Origin: Clostridiaceae bacterium | GTDB taxonomy: Bacteria; Bacillota; Clostridia; Tissierellales; Sporanaerobacteraceae | Direction of reading: 5' to 3' | Length of the DNA stretch: 64,000 nucleotides | NCBI GenBank assembly: GCA_019391515.1 | Contig: JAHXQP010000025.1 | Location: forward strand, 248,001 to 312,000 | Program-made: the position numbers and the translations under genes | In this document: positions 25,159 through 36,108 of the stretch, one piece after another | Position numbering within the stretch: position 1 is the stretch's first letter | How the letters are laid out: each line of letters starts with the position of its first letter | Notes under the pieces: generated by a model | Told to the model about the DNA's origin: nothing | What the model saw: only the letters and a program-made list of their open reading frames with translations | The model's database searches: none

Positions 25159-26121
25159 CTAAAAACCTCCTAATAAATGACATGCTACATTCCATTCATT
25201 TGGAAGGATTTTAGTCTCTGGTACTTTTTTAAAACATATGTCCCTTGCCTTTTTGCATCTATTAGCAAAAATACAAGATTTATATTCAAGACTTAAATCA
25301 GGAATAGATCCTGGAATTCCCCTTAAATTCTTTTTCTCTCCAGTCAAAGCTGGGAAAGAATCCAAAAGCCCTTGGGTATAAGGATGTTTTGGATTAATCA
25401 ATACATCTTGTACATATCCTGACTCCAAAAGACAACCTCCATACATTACTACAACTTTTTTACAACTAGATGCTACTACAGATATATCATGAGTAATCAT
25501 CATTCTAGTTAAGTCCAAACCTTCTTCAAGTTTCATAATTTCATCCAATATTTGCCCCTGTGTCACTACATCTAATGCCGTTGTCGCCTCATCTAATATC
25601 AACAATTTTGGATAATGGATTAGACTCAATGCTATACTAACTCTCTGCATCATACCCCCAGATAATTCGTGGGGATAGAGAGTGTACACTCTATCTGAAA
25701 GATTTACAAATTTAAATAATTCAAGTATTCTTTTTCTCACTTCTTCATCACTTACATTTGGTTCATGAACCCTATAAATATCCTCCATTTGAAAACCTAT
25801 TTTATGAACTGGGCTTAAAGAATTCATAGATTTTTGAAATACTACTGAAATATCCCTCCATCTTAGGTTTCTTAATTTTTCTTCACTTAATTTCAATAAA
25901 TCTACTCCGTTAAATAAAATTTTTCCTGTTATTTTAGTAGTTTCCTTAGGTAAAAGTTTAAGTATCCCCATGGCAAGAGTAGACTTACCTGAACCAGATT
26001 CTCCAACTATTCCAATAGAATCTTTTGCTTCTACGTCTAAGGAAAAATCTTTTACAGCCTTTATTTCTTTTTTATCCGTTTTGTATGTAATATTCAAGTT
26101 TTTTATTTCAAGTAATGCCAT
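25159..26121 (-). CDS. ABC importer ATPase, OppD/DppD type
   Basis: About 320 aa with Walker A GESGSGKST, signature LSGGMMQR, Walker B LLILDEATTALD and H-loop MITHDISVV, then the Cys-containing C-terminal extension (CIFANRCKKARDIC). ATG 26121 follows GGGGGAAATAAA. The frame is open 42 codons further upstream, but that stretch overlaps the permease gene and has no ribosome site. It forms the ATPase heterodimer with the 24195-25157 product. Confidence 0.93.
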   Translation of the reverse strand: MALLEIKNLNITYKTDKKEIKAVKDFSLDVEAKDSIGIVGESGSGKSTLAMGILKLLPKETTKITGKILFNGVDLLKLSEEKLRNLRWRDISVVFQKSMNSLSPVHKIGFQMEDIYRVHEPNVSDEEVRKRILELFKFVNLSDRVYTLYPHELSGGMMQRVSIALSLIHYPKLLILDEATTALDVVTQGQILDEIMKLEEGLDLTRMMITHDISVVASSCKKVVVMYGGCLLESGYVQDVLINPKHPYTQGLLDSFPALTGEKKNLRGIPGSIPDLSLEYKSCIFANRCKKARDICFKKVPETKILPNEWNVACHLLGGF

Positions 26122-26132
26122 TTTATTTCCCC

Positions 26133-26963
26133 CTAGTTTGACCTGCTGAATTTGGGATTTAGAAGCTTGTTTATCCCCTCTCCGATTAAATAAAAAGCAA
26201 GTACTGTAAATATAATTGCAATACCAGCAAAAGTACATATCCACCATCCATTAGTTAAATATCCCCTACCATGGGCAATTATTTTTCCCCAGCTTACTAC
26301 ATTTGGATCTCCAATCCCTATGAAAGATAATCCTGCTTCTGACAATATGGCAGAAGACACAGCCATGGTAGAATCTGAAATAATGGGAAACATCCCATTT
26401 GGTATAATATGTTTAAAAAGTATTTCTTTATTGCTTTCTCCTATAGTTTTAGCACTTTTAACAAAAGTTCTCTCCCTCAAGGACATTGCCTGAGCCCTCA
26501 TCAGCCTTGCAGTGCCTGTCCAACTAGTTAGTCCTATAACTATAATTATATTTTTAAGACTTCCTCCATAAATTGCCGCCACTATTAAAATTAAAAAGAA
26601 AGTAGGCAACATTAAAAACATATTTATAATTTCTGAAATTATTCTGTCTATTATACCTCCCATATAACCTGCAATACCACCTATTAATGTACCTATAATC
26701 GAGGATATAGTGGCTGCTAAAATACCAACTTTTATGGATGTCCTAGAACCGTAAATAACCATACTAAATACATCCCTACCTAAACCATCAGTTCCAAATA
26801 TGTATCTAGATGAAGGTTTGGCAATTATATCATCATTTAGAACATATGGGTCATGGGTTGCAATTTTGGGTGCAAAAATTGCTATCAAAATCAAGATTAT
26901 AAGAAAAGTTACCCCAATCTTTAATTCTTTGTTGAAGCTTATTTTAGTGAATATATTCTCCAT
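26133..26963 (-). CDS. ABC importer permease, OppC/DppC type
   Basis: The 276-aa inner-membrane permease has an N-terminal OppC helix, six membrane segments and the binding-protein-dependent loop (EAGLSFIGIGDPNVVSWGKII, with EAA-type KSAKTIGESNKEILFKHIIPN). FGTDGLGRDVFSMVIYGSRTS is the usual entry to the permease domain. It lies 11 bp before the DppD-like gene and 11 bp after the DppB-like gene. Confidence 0.93.
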   Translation of the reverse strand: MENIFTKISFNKELKIGVTFLIILILIAIFAPKIATHDPYVLNDDIIAKPSSRYIFGTDGLGRDVFSMVIYGSRTSIKVGILAATISSIIGTLIGGIAGYMGGIIDRIISEIINMFLMLPTFFLILIVAAIYGGSLKNIIIVIGLTSWTGTARLMRAQAMSLRERTFVKSAKTIGESNKEILFKHIIPNGMFPIISDSTMAVSSAILSEAGLSFIGIGDPNVVSWGKIIAHGRGYLTNGWWICTFAGIAIIFTVLAFYLIGEGINKLLNPKFSRSN

Positions 26964-26974
26964 AAAAATACCCC

Positions 26975-27940
26975 TTATTCATATCTAATTCTGGGATCTA
27001 TTAATGCATATACTATATCTGTAATTATCATAACTATGCAAATAGATATTGAAATCATAAGATATATTCCTGTAAGTAATGGATAGTCTCTGTTTTTTAT
27101 TGCATCCATTATGAGCCTTCCCATTCCAGGCCAAGCAAAAACTATTTCAATTAAAGCTACTCCACTTATAGTAAAAGCCAAGGATAAACTGAACATTGTA
27201 ATAGTTGGAATAATTGCATTTCTAAGTACATATTTATTAAAAATTCTATCTTCTTTCATTCCTGTGGCTCTAAATGTCAACACAAAGTCTTCAGATATTA
27301 TATGTAAAACAGATGATCTTGCTATTCTAAAGTATAATGGAATTTGAATTATACAAAGGGTAATGCAGGGAAGTATCATATGCTTAATTACATCTAAAAC
27401 ATGGTAAGCCCCTTTATAATCTTCCCTTATGTCATACATTCCAGAAGTGGGCAAAATATTAAATGTAGATGAAAATATGAGAATTAAAATCATTCCCAAC
27501 CAAAACCCAGGTGTAGCATCTATTATATAGGATAATCCACACATAAATTTATCCATACATGTGCCTACTTTTCTTGCAGCATAAACTCCAAAAAATGTCC
27601 CCAATACAAGGGACAATATAGATGATGTAAGGGTTAATAATATAGTGGGAAATATTCTCTCCTTAATTAATTTAGTTACAGATTCATTACTTATATATGA
27701 ATATCCAAAATCCCCTTTTAATATATTTTTCAAATAATTTATAAACTGAACTGAAACTGGCTTGTCTAACCCATATTTAATCGTTAAGTGTTCTATGAGT
27801 TCTGGATTTGGATTGTCTGTACCTGCTAAAATTTTTATAGGATTTCCTGGAGCACATCTAATTAGAAAAAATGTAAAGCAAAAAGAAAAAATTATAGTTA
27901 AAATTCCAGTAAATATCTTTTTCCATATGTATTTCTTCAT
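26975..27940 (-). CDS. ABC importer permease, OppB/DppB type
   Basis: The 321-aa permease has six membrane segments. It shows the DppB N-terminus (FTFFLIRCAPGNPIKILAG), NYLKNILKGDFGYSY, and the EAA loop FRATGMKEDRIFNKYVLRNAIIPTIT followed by EIVFAWPGMGRLIMDAI. It is the first gene of the operon; a promoter lies about 75 bp upstream. Together the five genes make a complete peptide/nickel-class importer whose true substrate cannot be told. Confidence 0.93.
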   Translation of the reverse strand: MKKYIWKKIFTGILTIIFSFCFTFFLIRCAPGNPIKILAGTDNPNPELIEHLTIKYGLDKPVSVQFINYLKNILKGDFGYSYISNESVTKLIKERIFPTILLTLTSSILSLVLGTFFGVYAARKVGTCMDKFMCGLSYIIDATPGFWLGMILILIFSSTFNILPTSGMYDIREDYKGAYHVLDVIKHMILPCITLCIIQIPLYFRIARSSVLHIISEDFVLTFRATGMKEDRIFNKYVLRNAIIPTITMFSLSLAFTISGVALIEIVFAWPGMGRLIMDAIKNRDYPLLTGIYLMISISICIVMIITDIVYALIDPRIRYE

Positions 27941-28012
27941 AATATTCCTCCGATATACTCTTAACTCTCACTAATTATATTGATTTTTTCACTAGATCCT
28001 TTTTCCAGGATT

Positions 28013-28041
28013 AGTATAACATTTAATACCTAGTTTGTTAA
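28013..28041 (-). promoter_or_regulatory. promoter of the peptide/nickel ABC operon
   Basis: TTAACA (28036-28041) and TATACT (28013-28018) are 17 bp apart and point to the permease gene starting at 27940. A short imperfect inverted repeat (GGATC near 27995-28010) lies just downstream. Confidence 0.6.
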
Positions 28042-28149
28042 ATAAAACTTGACTATACGAAATAATACATTATAGATTATTTGAATAGAGTAAATATATT
28101 TAATTTATGATTCTAATATGCTACAAAAAACTAAGTAACCTCTCTTCAA

Positions 28150-28397
28150 AAAAATATTGAAAAAAGGCTTGGATACACAATACCAGCGCAATAATGATTG
28201 GGAGTTCATCCTAAGTAAATATGCTCCATCCATTTGTCTATGTCCTTTGCTGCACCTAGGATTTTCACTTAAATCCTTTCATTTACTTCTTTTTCTAAAC
28301 TCTTAATTGAGAATACTTAATTAATTGTAGATATAGATAAAATACTAAAAATACATATTAATACAGTGAATAATACAATTTTATTTTTCAACCTCAT
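28150..28397 (-). pseudogene. remnant of a methyl-accepting chemotaxis protein N-terminus
   Basis: ATG 28397 opens MRLKNKIVLFTVLICIFSIL, a membrane helix, then a TAA (STIN-stop-VFSIKSLEKEVNERI), another stop, and GAAKDIDKWMEHIYLG. Read through, this matches the start of a chemoreceptor: first membrane helix and the following periplasmic helix. Everything after is absent. It lies in the 550-bp gap between the ABC operon and the glucosidase gene. Confidence 0.65.
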
Positions 28398-28440
28398 ACT
28401 ACCATCTCTTTCTTTATATTTTTGTACTTAAAAATAAAAA

Positions 28441-28483
28441 ATACTTAGAAACTATTTCATAATAGGAGTTAGTTTCTAAGCAT
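28441..28483 (-). terminator. terminator of the PTS/glucosidase operon
   Basis: ATACTTAGAAACTA (28441-28454) and TAGTTTCTAAGCAT (28470-28483) form a 14-bp stem with one G-U pair. On the minus strand TTTTTTATTTTT follows, 8 bp after the glucosidase stop. Confidence 0.88.
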
Positions 28484-28490
28484 TTTTTTA

Positions 28491-29945
<1,455 letters not shown>

Positions 29946-29963
29946 TTACCTCCTATTTAAACT

Positions 29964-30269
29964 CTACTTATCTCCTAATAATTCTCTTGCTTGGTCTAAT
30001 ACTTTTTCTCCATCCATCATTCCATAAGCAGCCATATCTACTACGCTAACGGGAACGTTCTCAGCTTCTTTTTTTACTCTATCTTCATCAAATCTTACTT
30101 GAGGTCCTAATAATATAACATCTGCTTTATCTTTTATATCTTTTAGATTTGCTAAAGATGTAGCAGAAATATCATATTCATATCCTTTACTTTCTGCAAC
30201 TTCTTTCATCTTGTTTACTAATAAACTTGTTGACATACCTGCTGAACACAATAAAAATATTTTTTTCAT
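29964..30269 (-). CDS. PTS lactose/cellobiose-type EIIB
   Basis: The 101-aa EIIB phosphocarrier has the phospho-Cys at residue 8 in KKIFLLCSAGMSTSLLVNKM, followed by the cellobiose-type ADVILLGPQVRFDEDRVKKEA. It passes phosphate from IIA to the sugar bound to IIC. AAGGAGG precedes the ATG; 22 bp separate it from the IIA gene. Confidence 0.93.
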   Translation of the reverse strand: MKKIFLLCSAGMSTSLLVNKMKEVAESKGYEYDISATSLANLKDIKDKADVILLGPQVRFDEDRVKKEAENVPVSVVDMAAYGMMDGEKVLDQARELLGDK

Positions 30270-30291
30270 AATAGTATCCTCCTTAATTATA

Positions 30292-30618
30292 TTATTTTTC
30301 TATTGTTTTATATAAATCTACAATTTCCCTTGCTAGATCATTAAATGTTATACAATTCATCAAATGATCTTGAGCATGAACTATTAACAAGTTTAATTCT
30401 ATTTTTTGTCCACCTGACTCTTTAGCCAATAATTTAGTCTGTGCATCATGTGCTAATAATTCGGCTTCTTTTGCCGATTTTAATTTTTCTTCAGCTGATT
30501 CAAAATCAAACTTCTTAGCAGCTCTAATAGCACCTATTGCATCAGATTTTGCATTACCTGCATTAATTATGATATTCATTATTACTTCAATTAAATCTTG
30601 ATTTTTACTTTCTTCCAT
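30292..30618 (-). CDS. PTS lactose/cellobiose-type EIIA
   Basis: The 108-aa all-helical EIIA has the N-terminal VIMNIIINAGNAKSDAIGAIRAA and the phosphorylated histidine region LLIVHAQDHLMNC. It takes phosphate from HPr and donates it to the adjacent EIIB. AATAGGAGTGG precedes the start. Length and sequence match the lactose/cellobiose class. Confidence 0.93.
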   Translation of the reverse strand: MEESKNQDLIEVIMNIIINAGNAKSDAIGAIRAAKKFDFESAEEKLKSAKEAELLAHDAQTKLLAKESGGQKIELNLLIVHAQDHLMNCITFNDLAREIVDLYKTIEK

Positions 30619-30639
30619 ATGACCACTCCTATTAAATAA

Positions 30640-31740
30640 CTAATCTTTTGATAATATAAAGTTAAACTTTTGATTTGGTTTTATATAATCCAGTATAAAT
30701 ATCTCTTCTTCTCTGATTCTACCAACAACATTAGACTTCCCACTATTTTCAAAATCCTCTAAAGCTATTTCTAGCTCTCCTTTGTAATTACCGTACTCAT
30801 CACTTTCTATAATTATATCTCCACGTTTTATATTCTTACAAGCATTGTGTACTGGGAAACTTCTATTCTTGTACTTATCTCTACTATTCTTAGTAGATCT
30901 AATAACTGTATCGCATATATCTCCTCGTCTAAAGTGAATTTCATCTAATAATATTATCTTTTCAATTTCTGTAATATCATTTTCAAGAATTACTTCAAAA
31001 GATACCATATCTAATCTCATATTTTTTATTTTTTTAAATTCTTCTTTAGTTACAAAACTATTAGATATAATAACATCGTCAATAATATCTAAAGCTATCA
31101 TATGCTTTAATTGGACTTCTATAGGCATATATCTATGCATTTCTAAAGTTGGAATTTGATTGCCTATTGGCCAAGGTCCAAAGGCATTTTCGTTTTGACT
31201 GGTAACAAAAGCAGCTGTATTTAATCCATGCTTTTTAAAATTGTGGGTACATTTCTCAAAATAATCTAAAGGTAATCCACTATGTTTATGGGGATAAAAA
31301 TTATGACAACCTATTAAATTATATCTATTTGGTCTATGATCCATAATTGTATCTATATATCTAGTATCATTACTCATATTAATCTCTACTTTTAGATTGT
31401 AATTATTATATGTCATCATAGCTTCTTCATAGCCAGAGTATCCTGCATCTAGTCTAAATCCACTTGCTTTAATATCTTTAAAGAAAGACAGATCATTACT
31501 ATCAACCCCTAGATTTTTTAATACAGAAGGATTGACATCTACTATTGTTTCAAATCCTTTTTCATTTGCATATCCTATAATATTAGAAAATCTTTTTATA
31601 ATCTGTTCTTTTGATTCTTTAGCTGACAGCAAGCAAGAAAATATTCTTTTAAATCCTACTTCCTTTGCCATATCTATATAATCAAATAGTTCTGCATCCG
31701 TAGATTTTTCTGGATAAATCGAAATTCCTAAATTTTTCAT
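30640..31740 (-). CDS. mupG: MupG-family (DUF871) 6-phospho-N-acetylmuramidase-like protein
   Basis: About 366 aa. The N-terminal TIM barrel (LGISIYPEKSTDAELFDYIDMAKEVGFKRIFSCLL, GFRLDAGYSG, NLIGCHNFYPHKHSGL) and C-terminal cyclophilin-like domain (FRRGDICDTVIRSTK) match DUF871. The characterised member MupG cleaves MurNAc-6-phosphate-GlcNAc. ATG 31740 after AGGGAGGTATGT is preferred to an upstream in-frame start. Its place inside a cellobiose-type PTS operon suggests that a phosphorylated amino-sugar disaccharide, or a glucoside with a similar linkage, is the substrate. Confidence 0.88.
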   Translation of the reverse strand: MKNLGISIYPEKSTDAELFDYIDMAKEVGFKRIFSCLLSAKESKEQIIKRFSNIIGYANEKGFETIVDVNPSVLKNLGVDSNDLSFFKDIKASGFRLDAGYSGYEEAMMTYNNYNLKVEINMSNDTRYIDTIMDHRPNRYNLIGCHNFYPHKHSGLPLDYFEKCTHNFKKHGLNTAAFVTSQNENAFGPWPIGNQIPTLEMHRYMPIEVQLKHMIALDIIDDVIISNSFVTKEEFKKIKNMRLDMVSFEVILENDITEIEKIILLDEIHFRRGDICDTVIRSTKNSRDKYKNRSFPVHNACKNIKRGDIIIESDEYGNYKGELEIALEDFENSGKSNVVGRIREEEIFILDYIKPNQKFNFILSKD

Positions 31741-31790
31741 ACATACCTCCCTAATTCTTATAAGCATTTCATAGAATCTAATGAAAAATT

Positions 31791-31826
31791 GAGGACTTCT
31801 CTCTCCTATAATCTAATGAAGTCCTC
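31791..31826 (-). terminator. intra-operon hairpin between EIIC and mupG
   Basis: GAGGACTTC (31791-31799) and GAAGTCCTC (31818-31826) form a perfect 9-bp stem; on the minus strand AATTTTT follows. It could reduce read-through to mupG, IIA, IIB and the glucosidase, or stabilise the upstream EIIC message. Confidence 0.65.
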
Positions 31827-31855
31827 TCATAAATAAAGCCCTAATATAACTTAAA

Positions 31856-33142
31856 TTAGTTATTCTGTAGAGACTCTTTTTCTAGCTCTAATTTGTCAAC
31901 TACTCTAAAGAATGGATAATAAATTAATCCATCTATAATTATTAATATTACTTGATGTAAAGCACCTCTCCAACCAGAAATGATTAATCCTGATAAAATA
32001 GGTGGTGTTGTCCATTGAATATTGATACCATTTGCTAATGGGACAAGCCCTATAGACATTACAAAATAAGTTAATAATATATTTACTAAGGGTGCTATTA
32101 TAAACGGTACAACTATAATTGGATTTAACACAATTGGCAATCCAAATATCATTGGTTCATTAATATTAAATATACCAGCACCTATTGATAGCTTACCTAA
32201 AGATTTAAATCTTTGAGATTTTGCTACAAATAAAATTATTAAAACTAATGCTAATGTAGCTCCTGCTCCACCAATATTAACATAATTAGAATAAAATTGA
32301 TAATTCAAAATATTTGGTAATTCTAATCCTGCTGCAAAAGCTTCAGCATTTTCTGCTGTTTGAGCAAACATTATAGGTTTTGTAATTCCATCTGTTACAT
32401 TAGAACCATGTATACCAAACATCCATAATATTTGTTGAATAATTACTACTATAATTAAGAAAATTAAGTTTCCACCAATATTTGTCAAAGGTTTTTGAAG
32501 TATAGTGTATAAGAAATTTTGTACTGTTTCAAATGTAGTAAAAGAAAAAGCAATTCTAATAGCTGTAAATATTAAAATAACAAATAATTCAGGTATTAAA
32601 GAACTAAATGAAGTGGCTACATTAGCAGGTACATTGCCTGGCATTTTAATAGTCCACCCTTTATTTTTTATTATAGAAAATATTTTTATAGCAAATATAG
32701 TAGAGAATATACCTACAAATAATCCAGTTGCTGTAAAGTTGGCAACAGGTAAGCCTTGTCCACCATCATTTATAAGCTCTGTCATTGGTGTTAAAATAAG
32801 AAATCCTACAAGAGCTGTTACGATACTTGTTACATCATCAATATCAAATGATCTTCCTAAACTTTTTGCCATACCAATCATTACAAAAATGGTCATCAAA
32901 TTCATAGTAGCATCAAAAGGAATTAGAATATATTTTGACCAATCTTCACCTAATTTACTAGCCATAAAATTTTGATATGCCTCACTTGGAATATTTGGTA
33001 TTAAAAGGAACATAGAACCTATTATTAATAATGGCATTACTGCAAAAAAACCGTCTTTGATTGCAGTTAGATATCTGTTCTGATCTAATTTTCTAGCTAC
33101 TGGTACTAATTTAGCTTCTAACAATTTCATAAATCCGTCCAA
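31856..33142 (-). CDS. PTS lactose/cellobiose-type EIIC permease
   Basis: The 428-aa membrane permease has about ten hydrophobic segments and the cellobiose-type motifs: LEAKLVPVARKLDQNRYLTAIKDGF at the N-terminus, LWMFGIHGSNV, the phosphotransfer-region GAGIFNINEPMIFGLPIVLNP and a C-terminal QWTTPPILSGLIISGW. It imports and helps phosphorylate a beta-disaccharide. The start is TTG after AAAGGAGG. It follows the activator gene by 38 bp and starts the structural genes. Confidence 0.93.
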   Translation of the reverse strand: MDGFMKLLEAKLVPVARKLDQNRYLTAIKDGFFAVMPLLIIGSMFLLIPNIPSEAYQNFMASKLGEDWSKYILIPFDATMNLMTIFVMIGMAKSLGRSFDIDDVTSIVTALVGFLILTPMTELINDGGQGLPVANFTATGLFVGIFSTIFAIKIFSIIKNKGWTIKMPGNVPANVATSFSSLIPELFVILIFTAIRIAFSFTTFETVQNFLYTILQKPLTNIGGNLIFLIIVVIIQQILWMFGIHGSNVTDGITKPIMFAQTAENAEAFAAGLELPNILNYQFYSNYVNIGGAGATLALVLIILFVAKSQRFKSLGKLSIGAGIFNINEPMIFGLPIVLNPIIVVPFIIAPLVNILLTYFVMSIGLVPLANGINIQWTTPPILSGLIISGWRGALHQVILIIIDGLIYYPFFRVVDKLELEKESLQNN

Positions 33143-33180
33143 AGCAATTCCTCCTTTTACAATAATTTTTTAGTTGTATT

Positions 33181-35133
33181 TCACCAACCAATTTTGGCAA
33201 TAAAATCATTAAAACTATTAGATTTGGATATATTTTCAATAATACTTTTAGACTCTATTATTTCTTTTAACAATTCATATAATAGCTTCAGGTTTTCGTT
33301 TTCCTTGGCATTAAAAGCAAACAATAGAACAACTTTCACTTTTTTGCCATTATAAACAGTTGGATTTTTAAATATACCAACAGCTACTACTGTCTTTTTA
33401 GACATAGACTCCATTGGGTGAGGTATGGCTATCATATCTTCTAAAATAGTGGAAAATAGATTTTCCCTTCGGACAACAGAATTATAAAAAGTTTCTACAT
33501 CATTTATATATCCTTCGGTTTTAAGCATTTCAGTAAGTTTTAATATGGCATTTAAAAAATCTACTTCTCCATCAAAATATTTAAACAATCCATCTTTAAA
33601 AAACTTTTCTCTTATTCCATCTGTCCTCATTTCCTTAATTGTTATTAGAGGATTACCTATATAACGTTTTATTCTTATTAAATCATCCTCAGTAATCAAT
33701 GGATTTACTTGAACTATAGGTATATTGGTTTTAGTTGTTAAAGGAATAGTAGAAATTATCAAATCCGCTTTTCCATAATCACCATTTAAAACGTTATCTA
33801 GCTTATATACAGGAAAATATCCTAATATATTTACTTGTTCGCTATAATAAGATACTATTTTACTCTTTACAAACTGAGCAGTACCTAAGCCAGAGCCACA
33901 GATGATAGCTATATTTGTTTTATTATGAATTTTATCTAAAGCTACTGCCACATGTAAGGCTATATAGGAAACTTCTGATTCGCTAATTACTATATTCAAC
34001 TTTTTTTTGATTATTGAAACTATAGTCATAGAAATTTCAAAAGCAAAAGGATAATTTGTTTTTATTTGATTTTTAAAAGGATTGTCTTCAAAATAATTGG
34101 CTTTTATCCTTTCAAGCATAGGATTTAAATGTAGTATGAGATTTCTTCTAAAGTTAGTATCCTCTATAAAATCAATATTGAATTTATATTTTACCTCCTT
34201 TAGAAACTCATCAACTATATTCTCACCTTCTTCTTTTAGTACACAGTCCTTACTAGCAACATTTAACAATCTTTTAGTATTAAAACTTTGTTGAAAATAT
34301 TCAAGTTCTTTATCATTTAATAAAATATTGAAATATTCCTCTATTTCTTCCTTTATAGCATTAGCTATAGTTAAATCTAAATATTCGTCTATATTTTCTT
34401 CTATAAAAAAGTCCATTTGAATTCTTTTTATGCTGACTAAAATATCTTTTACTAATAGACTTACATCAGCATCCGTTAGAATATATCCATACTTGTTTAA
34501 TACATTTATAATAGTTTCATATAAAAATAATATTTCCTTATTTAAATCTAAATTTTTATCAGCAAAAACATAATGAAAACTACTGCTTAGCATTAATTTA
34601 TCATTTCTATTTTCTCTTTTAAGTACATTTGAAATTAAAAGTCTTTTAGACCTTTCGTCTCCTTTTAGTTTTAGACCTTCTATAGGAGAAATCTCTAACT
34701 CTAAGTTTGAAAAATTTTCTAAAAATTTCATAATATTTTTTATATCCAAATAAACAGTGGTCTTCGAAACAAACAACATATCTGCAAAATCTTCCATAGT
34801 AATAAAATCCCTTGCAAAGGTTAACTTAAATAGTATAAAAGCCAATCGTTGTGACGGGGTACTGGGAATTTTAGTTACATTTTCTTCACTTTTAAAAATT
34901 TCTTTTATTAAAGATATTCCTAACTTTCTTTGTTGTCTTGGTACAAAGTATCCTTGTTGCTTAGAAGAACATATCTTAATCCCATGAACTTTAAGTAATT
35001 CATTTAAAAATTTAATATCAGATCTAATAGTCCTAGAACTTACATCAAATATTTTAGCTAACTCATTTCCTGACAATCCTACATCAGAATTTAATAAATA
35101 TATAAATATCTCTTTTTGCCTTCTATAAGCCAT
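33181..35133 (-). CDS. LicR/MtlR-type PRD transcription activator
   Basis: About 650 aa. The N-terminus has a DeoR-like HTH (LSGNELAKIFDVSSRTIRSDI) and an MGA-type HTH (TMEDFADMLFVSKTTVYLDIKNI). Two PRD domains follow (histidines near AIKEE...EYFNILL and SYIALHVAVALDKIHNK), then an EIIB-like domain with Cys in IAIICGSGLGTAQF and an EIIA domain with His in MIAIPHPMES. PTS components would phosphorylate it to match transport and substrate. ATG 35133 follows GGTGAT. It regulates the operon downstream. Confidence 0.92.
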   Translation of the reverse strand: MAYRRQKEIFIYLLNSDVGLSGNELAKIFDVSSRTIRSDIKFLNELLKVHGIKICSSKQQGYFVPRQQRKLGISLIKEIFKSEENVTKIPSTPSQRLAFILFKLTFARDFITMEDFADMLFVSKTTVYLDIKNIMKFLENFSNLELEISPIEGLKLKGDERSKRLLISNVLKRENRNDKLMLSSSFHYVFADKNLDLNKEILFLYETIINVLNKYGYILTDADVSLLVKDILVSIKRIQMDFFIEENIDEYLDLTIANAIKEEIEEYFNILLNDKELEYFQQSFNTKRLLNVASKDCVLKEEGENIVDEFLKEVKYKFNIDFIEDTNFRRNLILHLNPMLERIKANYFEDNPFKNQIKTNYPFAFEISMTIVSIIKKKLNIVISESEVSYIALHVAVALDKIHNKTNIAIICGSGLGTAQFVKSKIVSYYSEQVNILGYFPVYKLDNVLNGDYGKADLIISTIPLTTKTNIPIVQVNPLITEDDLIRIKRYIGNPLITIKEMRTDGIREKFFKDGLFKYFDGEVDFLNAILKLTEMLKTEGYINDVETFYNSVVRRENLFSTILEDMIAIPHPMESMSKKTVVAVGIFKNPTVYNGKKVKVVLLFAFNAKENENLKLLYELLKEIIESKSIIENISKSNSFNDFIAKIGW

Positions 35134-35286
35134 CTTTATCACCAAATCCTTATCTTCATTTTATGTTTATTATAAAGTTTATTCCATCAAATTAATTTCC
35201 TTATTCATAGGAAAAGAATAATATTGGTGCACAGATAAAACTTCAATTAAAATATATTCCAATCTCAATATAATATCGTAAACACT

Positions 35287-35372
35287 ACTTCCTTAACTAT
35301 ACAAAATATAATTAAGGAAGTAATGTTTAAATAATTAAAAAAACACCCCATAGGTATTCTCTACCTATGAGG
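35287..35372 (-). terminator. two hairpins between the GNAT gene and the PTS operon
   Basis: TACCTATGAGG/CCCCATAGGTA pairing at 35346-35372 followed on the minus strand by TTTTTTT terminates the GNAT gene. A second perfect 10-bp stem (35287-35296 with 35312-35321) lies further on. The remaining 35146-35286 shows no gene. Confidence 0.8.
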
Positions 35373-35404
35373 CAATTTTATCTGCTTATTATTCTTCCAG
35401 TTTT

Positions 35405-35959
35405 TCATCGATTTAACATTATTTTATTGTTAAATTTAAAAACTTTACTAAAACCAAATTGCGGGATGTCTTTATTTTCCTCAGTATATTGGTTATTCGT
35501 ATAATTAGATAAAGTTTTTCTCCAAAATTTTATAGTTTTCAGATTACTATCAGAAGGAGTTGTAAATAACATCCAGTTCCCTAAATATTTATTAAATATA
35601 GTTGTAACAGCATATTCACCAACTCTATTACCCCTAAATGATCTCATTATAAACATTTCATTTATCATGAAATCACTATCATCAACTAGATAAGGCGGAG
35701 TTGCTACTAATATAAATCCAGCAGCCAATCCATCGACAGTAATTATATATGGAAAAAGAATATTCTTCTTATCCCACCATATATTAAAAATAGGTATCTG
35801 CTCTTCTAGTGTTTTTATACTATCATTATCTTCGAAAATCCCATACTTATTGGGATGTTCATTCCGTATTTCCGCTAAATCGTGTAGATATAGTGGGTAC
35901 ATATTATTTATAATAAACTTATTATCATAATCACATAATTGTATTGATACCTTAGCCAT
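35405..35959 (-). CDS. GNAT-family N-acetyltransferase
   Basis: About 184 aa. The acetyl-CoA loop is seen as NEMFIMRSFRGNRVGEYAVTTIF, with the preceding strand ITVDGLAAGFILVATPPYL and C-terminal LKTIKFWRKTLSNYTN. The acceptor is unknown. ATG 35959 follows AAGGAGAATTAT; an upstream in-frame start has no ribosome site. Its own promoter (36032-36060) and terminator make it monocistronic, downstream of the peptidase gene on the same strand. Confidence 0.85.
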   Translation of the reverse strand: MAKVSIQLCDYDNKFIINNMYPLYLHDLAEIRNEHPNKYGIFEDNDSIKTLEEQIPIFNIWWDKKNILFPYIITVDGLAAGFILVATPPYLVDDSDFMINEMFIMRSFRGNRVGEYAVTTIFNKYLGNWMLFTTPSDSNLKTIKFWRKTLSNYTNNQYTEENKDIPQFGFSKVFKFNNKIMLNR

Positions 35960-36031
35960 TATAATTCTCCTTATCTTTCTTTTTATGGAAATGCTTTGCA
36001 AGATAATTTTTTAATTACAGTCCATACAAAA

Positions 36032-36060
36032 ACTATAGCATCTATAGCTTCTCTTTGCAA
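36032..36060 (-). promoter_or_regulatory. promoter of the GNAT gene
   Basis: TTGCAA (36055-36060) and TATAGT (36032-36037) are exactly 17 bp apart, 73 bp before ATG 35959. Confidence 0.6.
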
Positions 36061-36108
36061 TCTTTAACAATAGAAATACACTCTTTTCTATAATTCTTCT
36101 AAAAATAT

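Noticed and set aside
26122-26247. Longer N-terminus for the DppD-like ATPase
   Set aside because: The 42 extra codons overlap the upstream permease gene, lack a ribosome site and do not resemble the family.
30640-31767. MupG as an outer-surface protein or TIM-barrel isomerase
   Set aside because: There is no signal peptide, and the DUF871 two-domain pattern with PTS context fits a cytoplasmic phospho-glycosidase.
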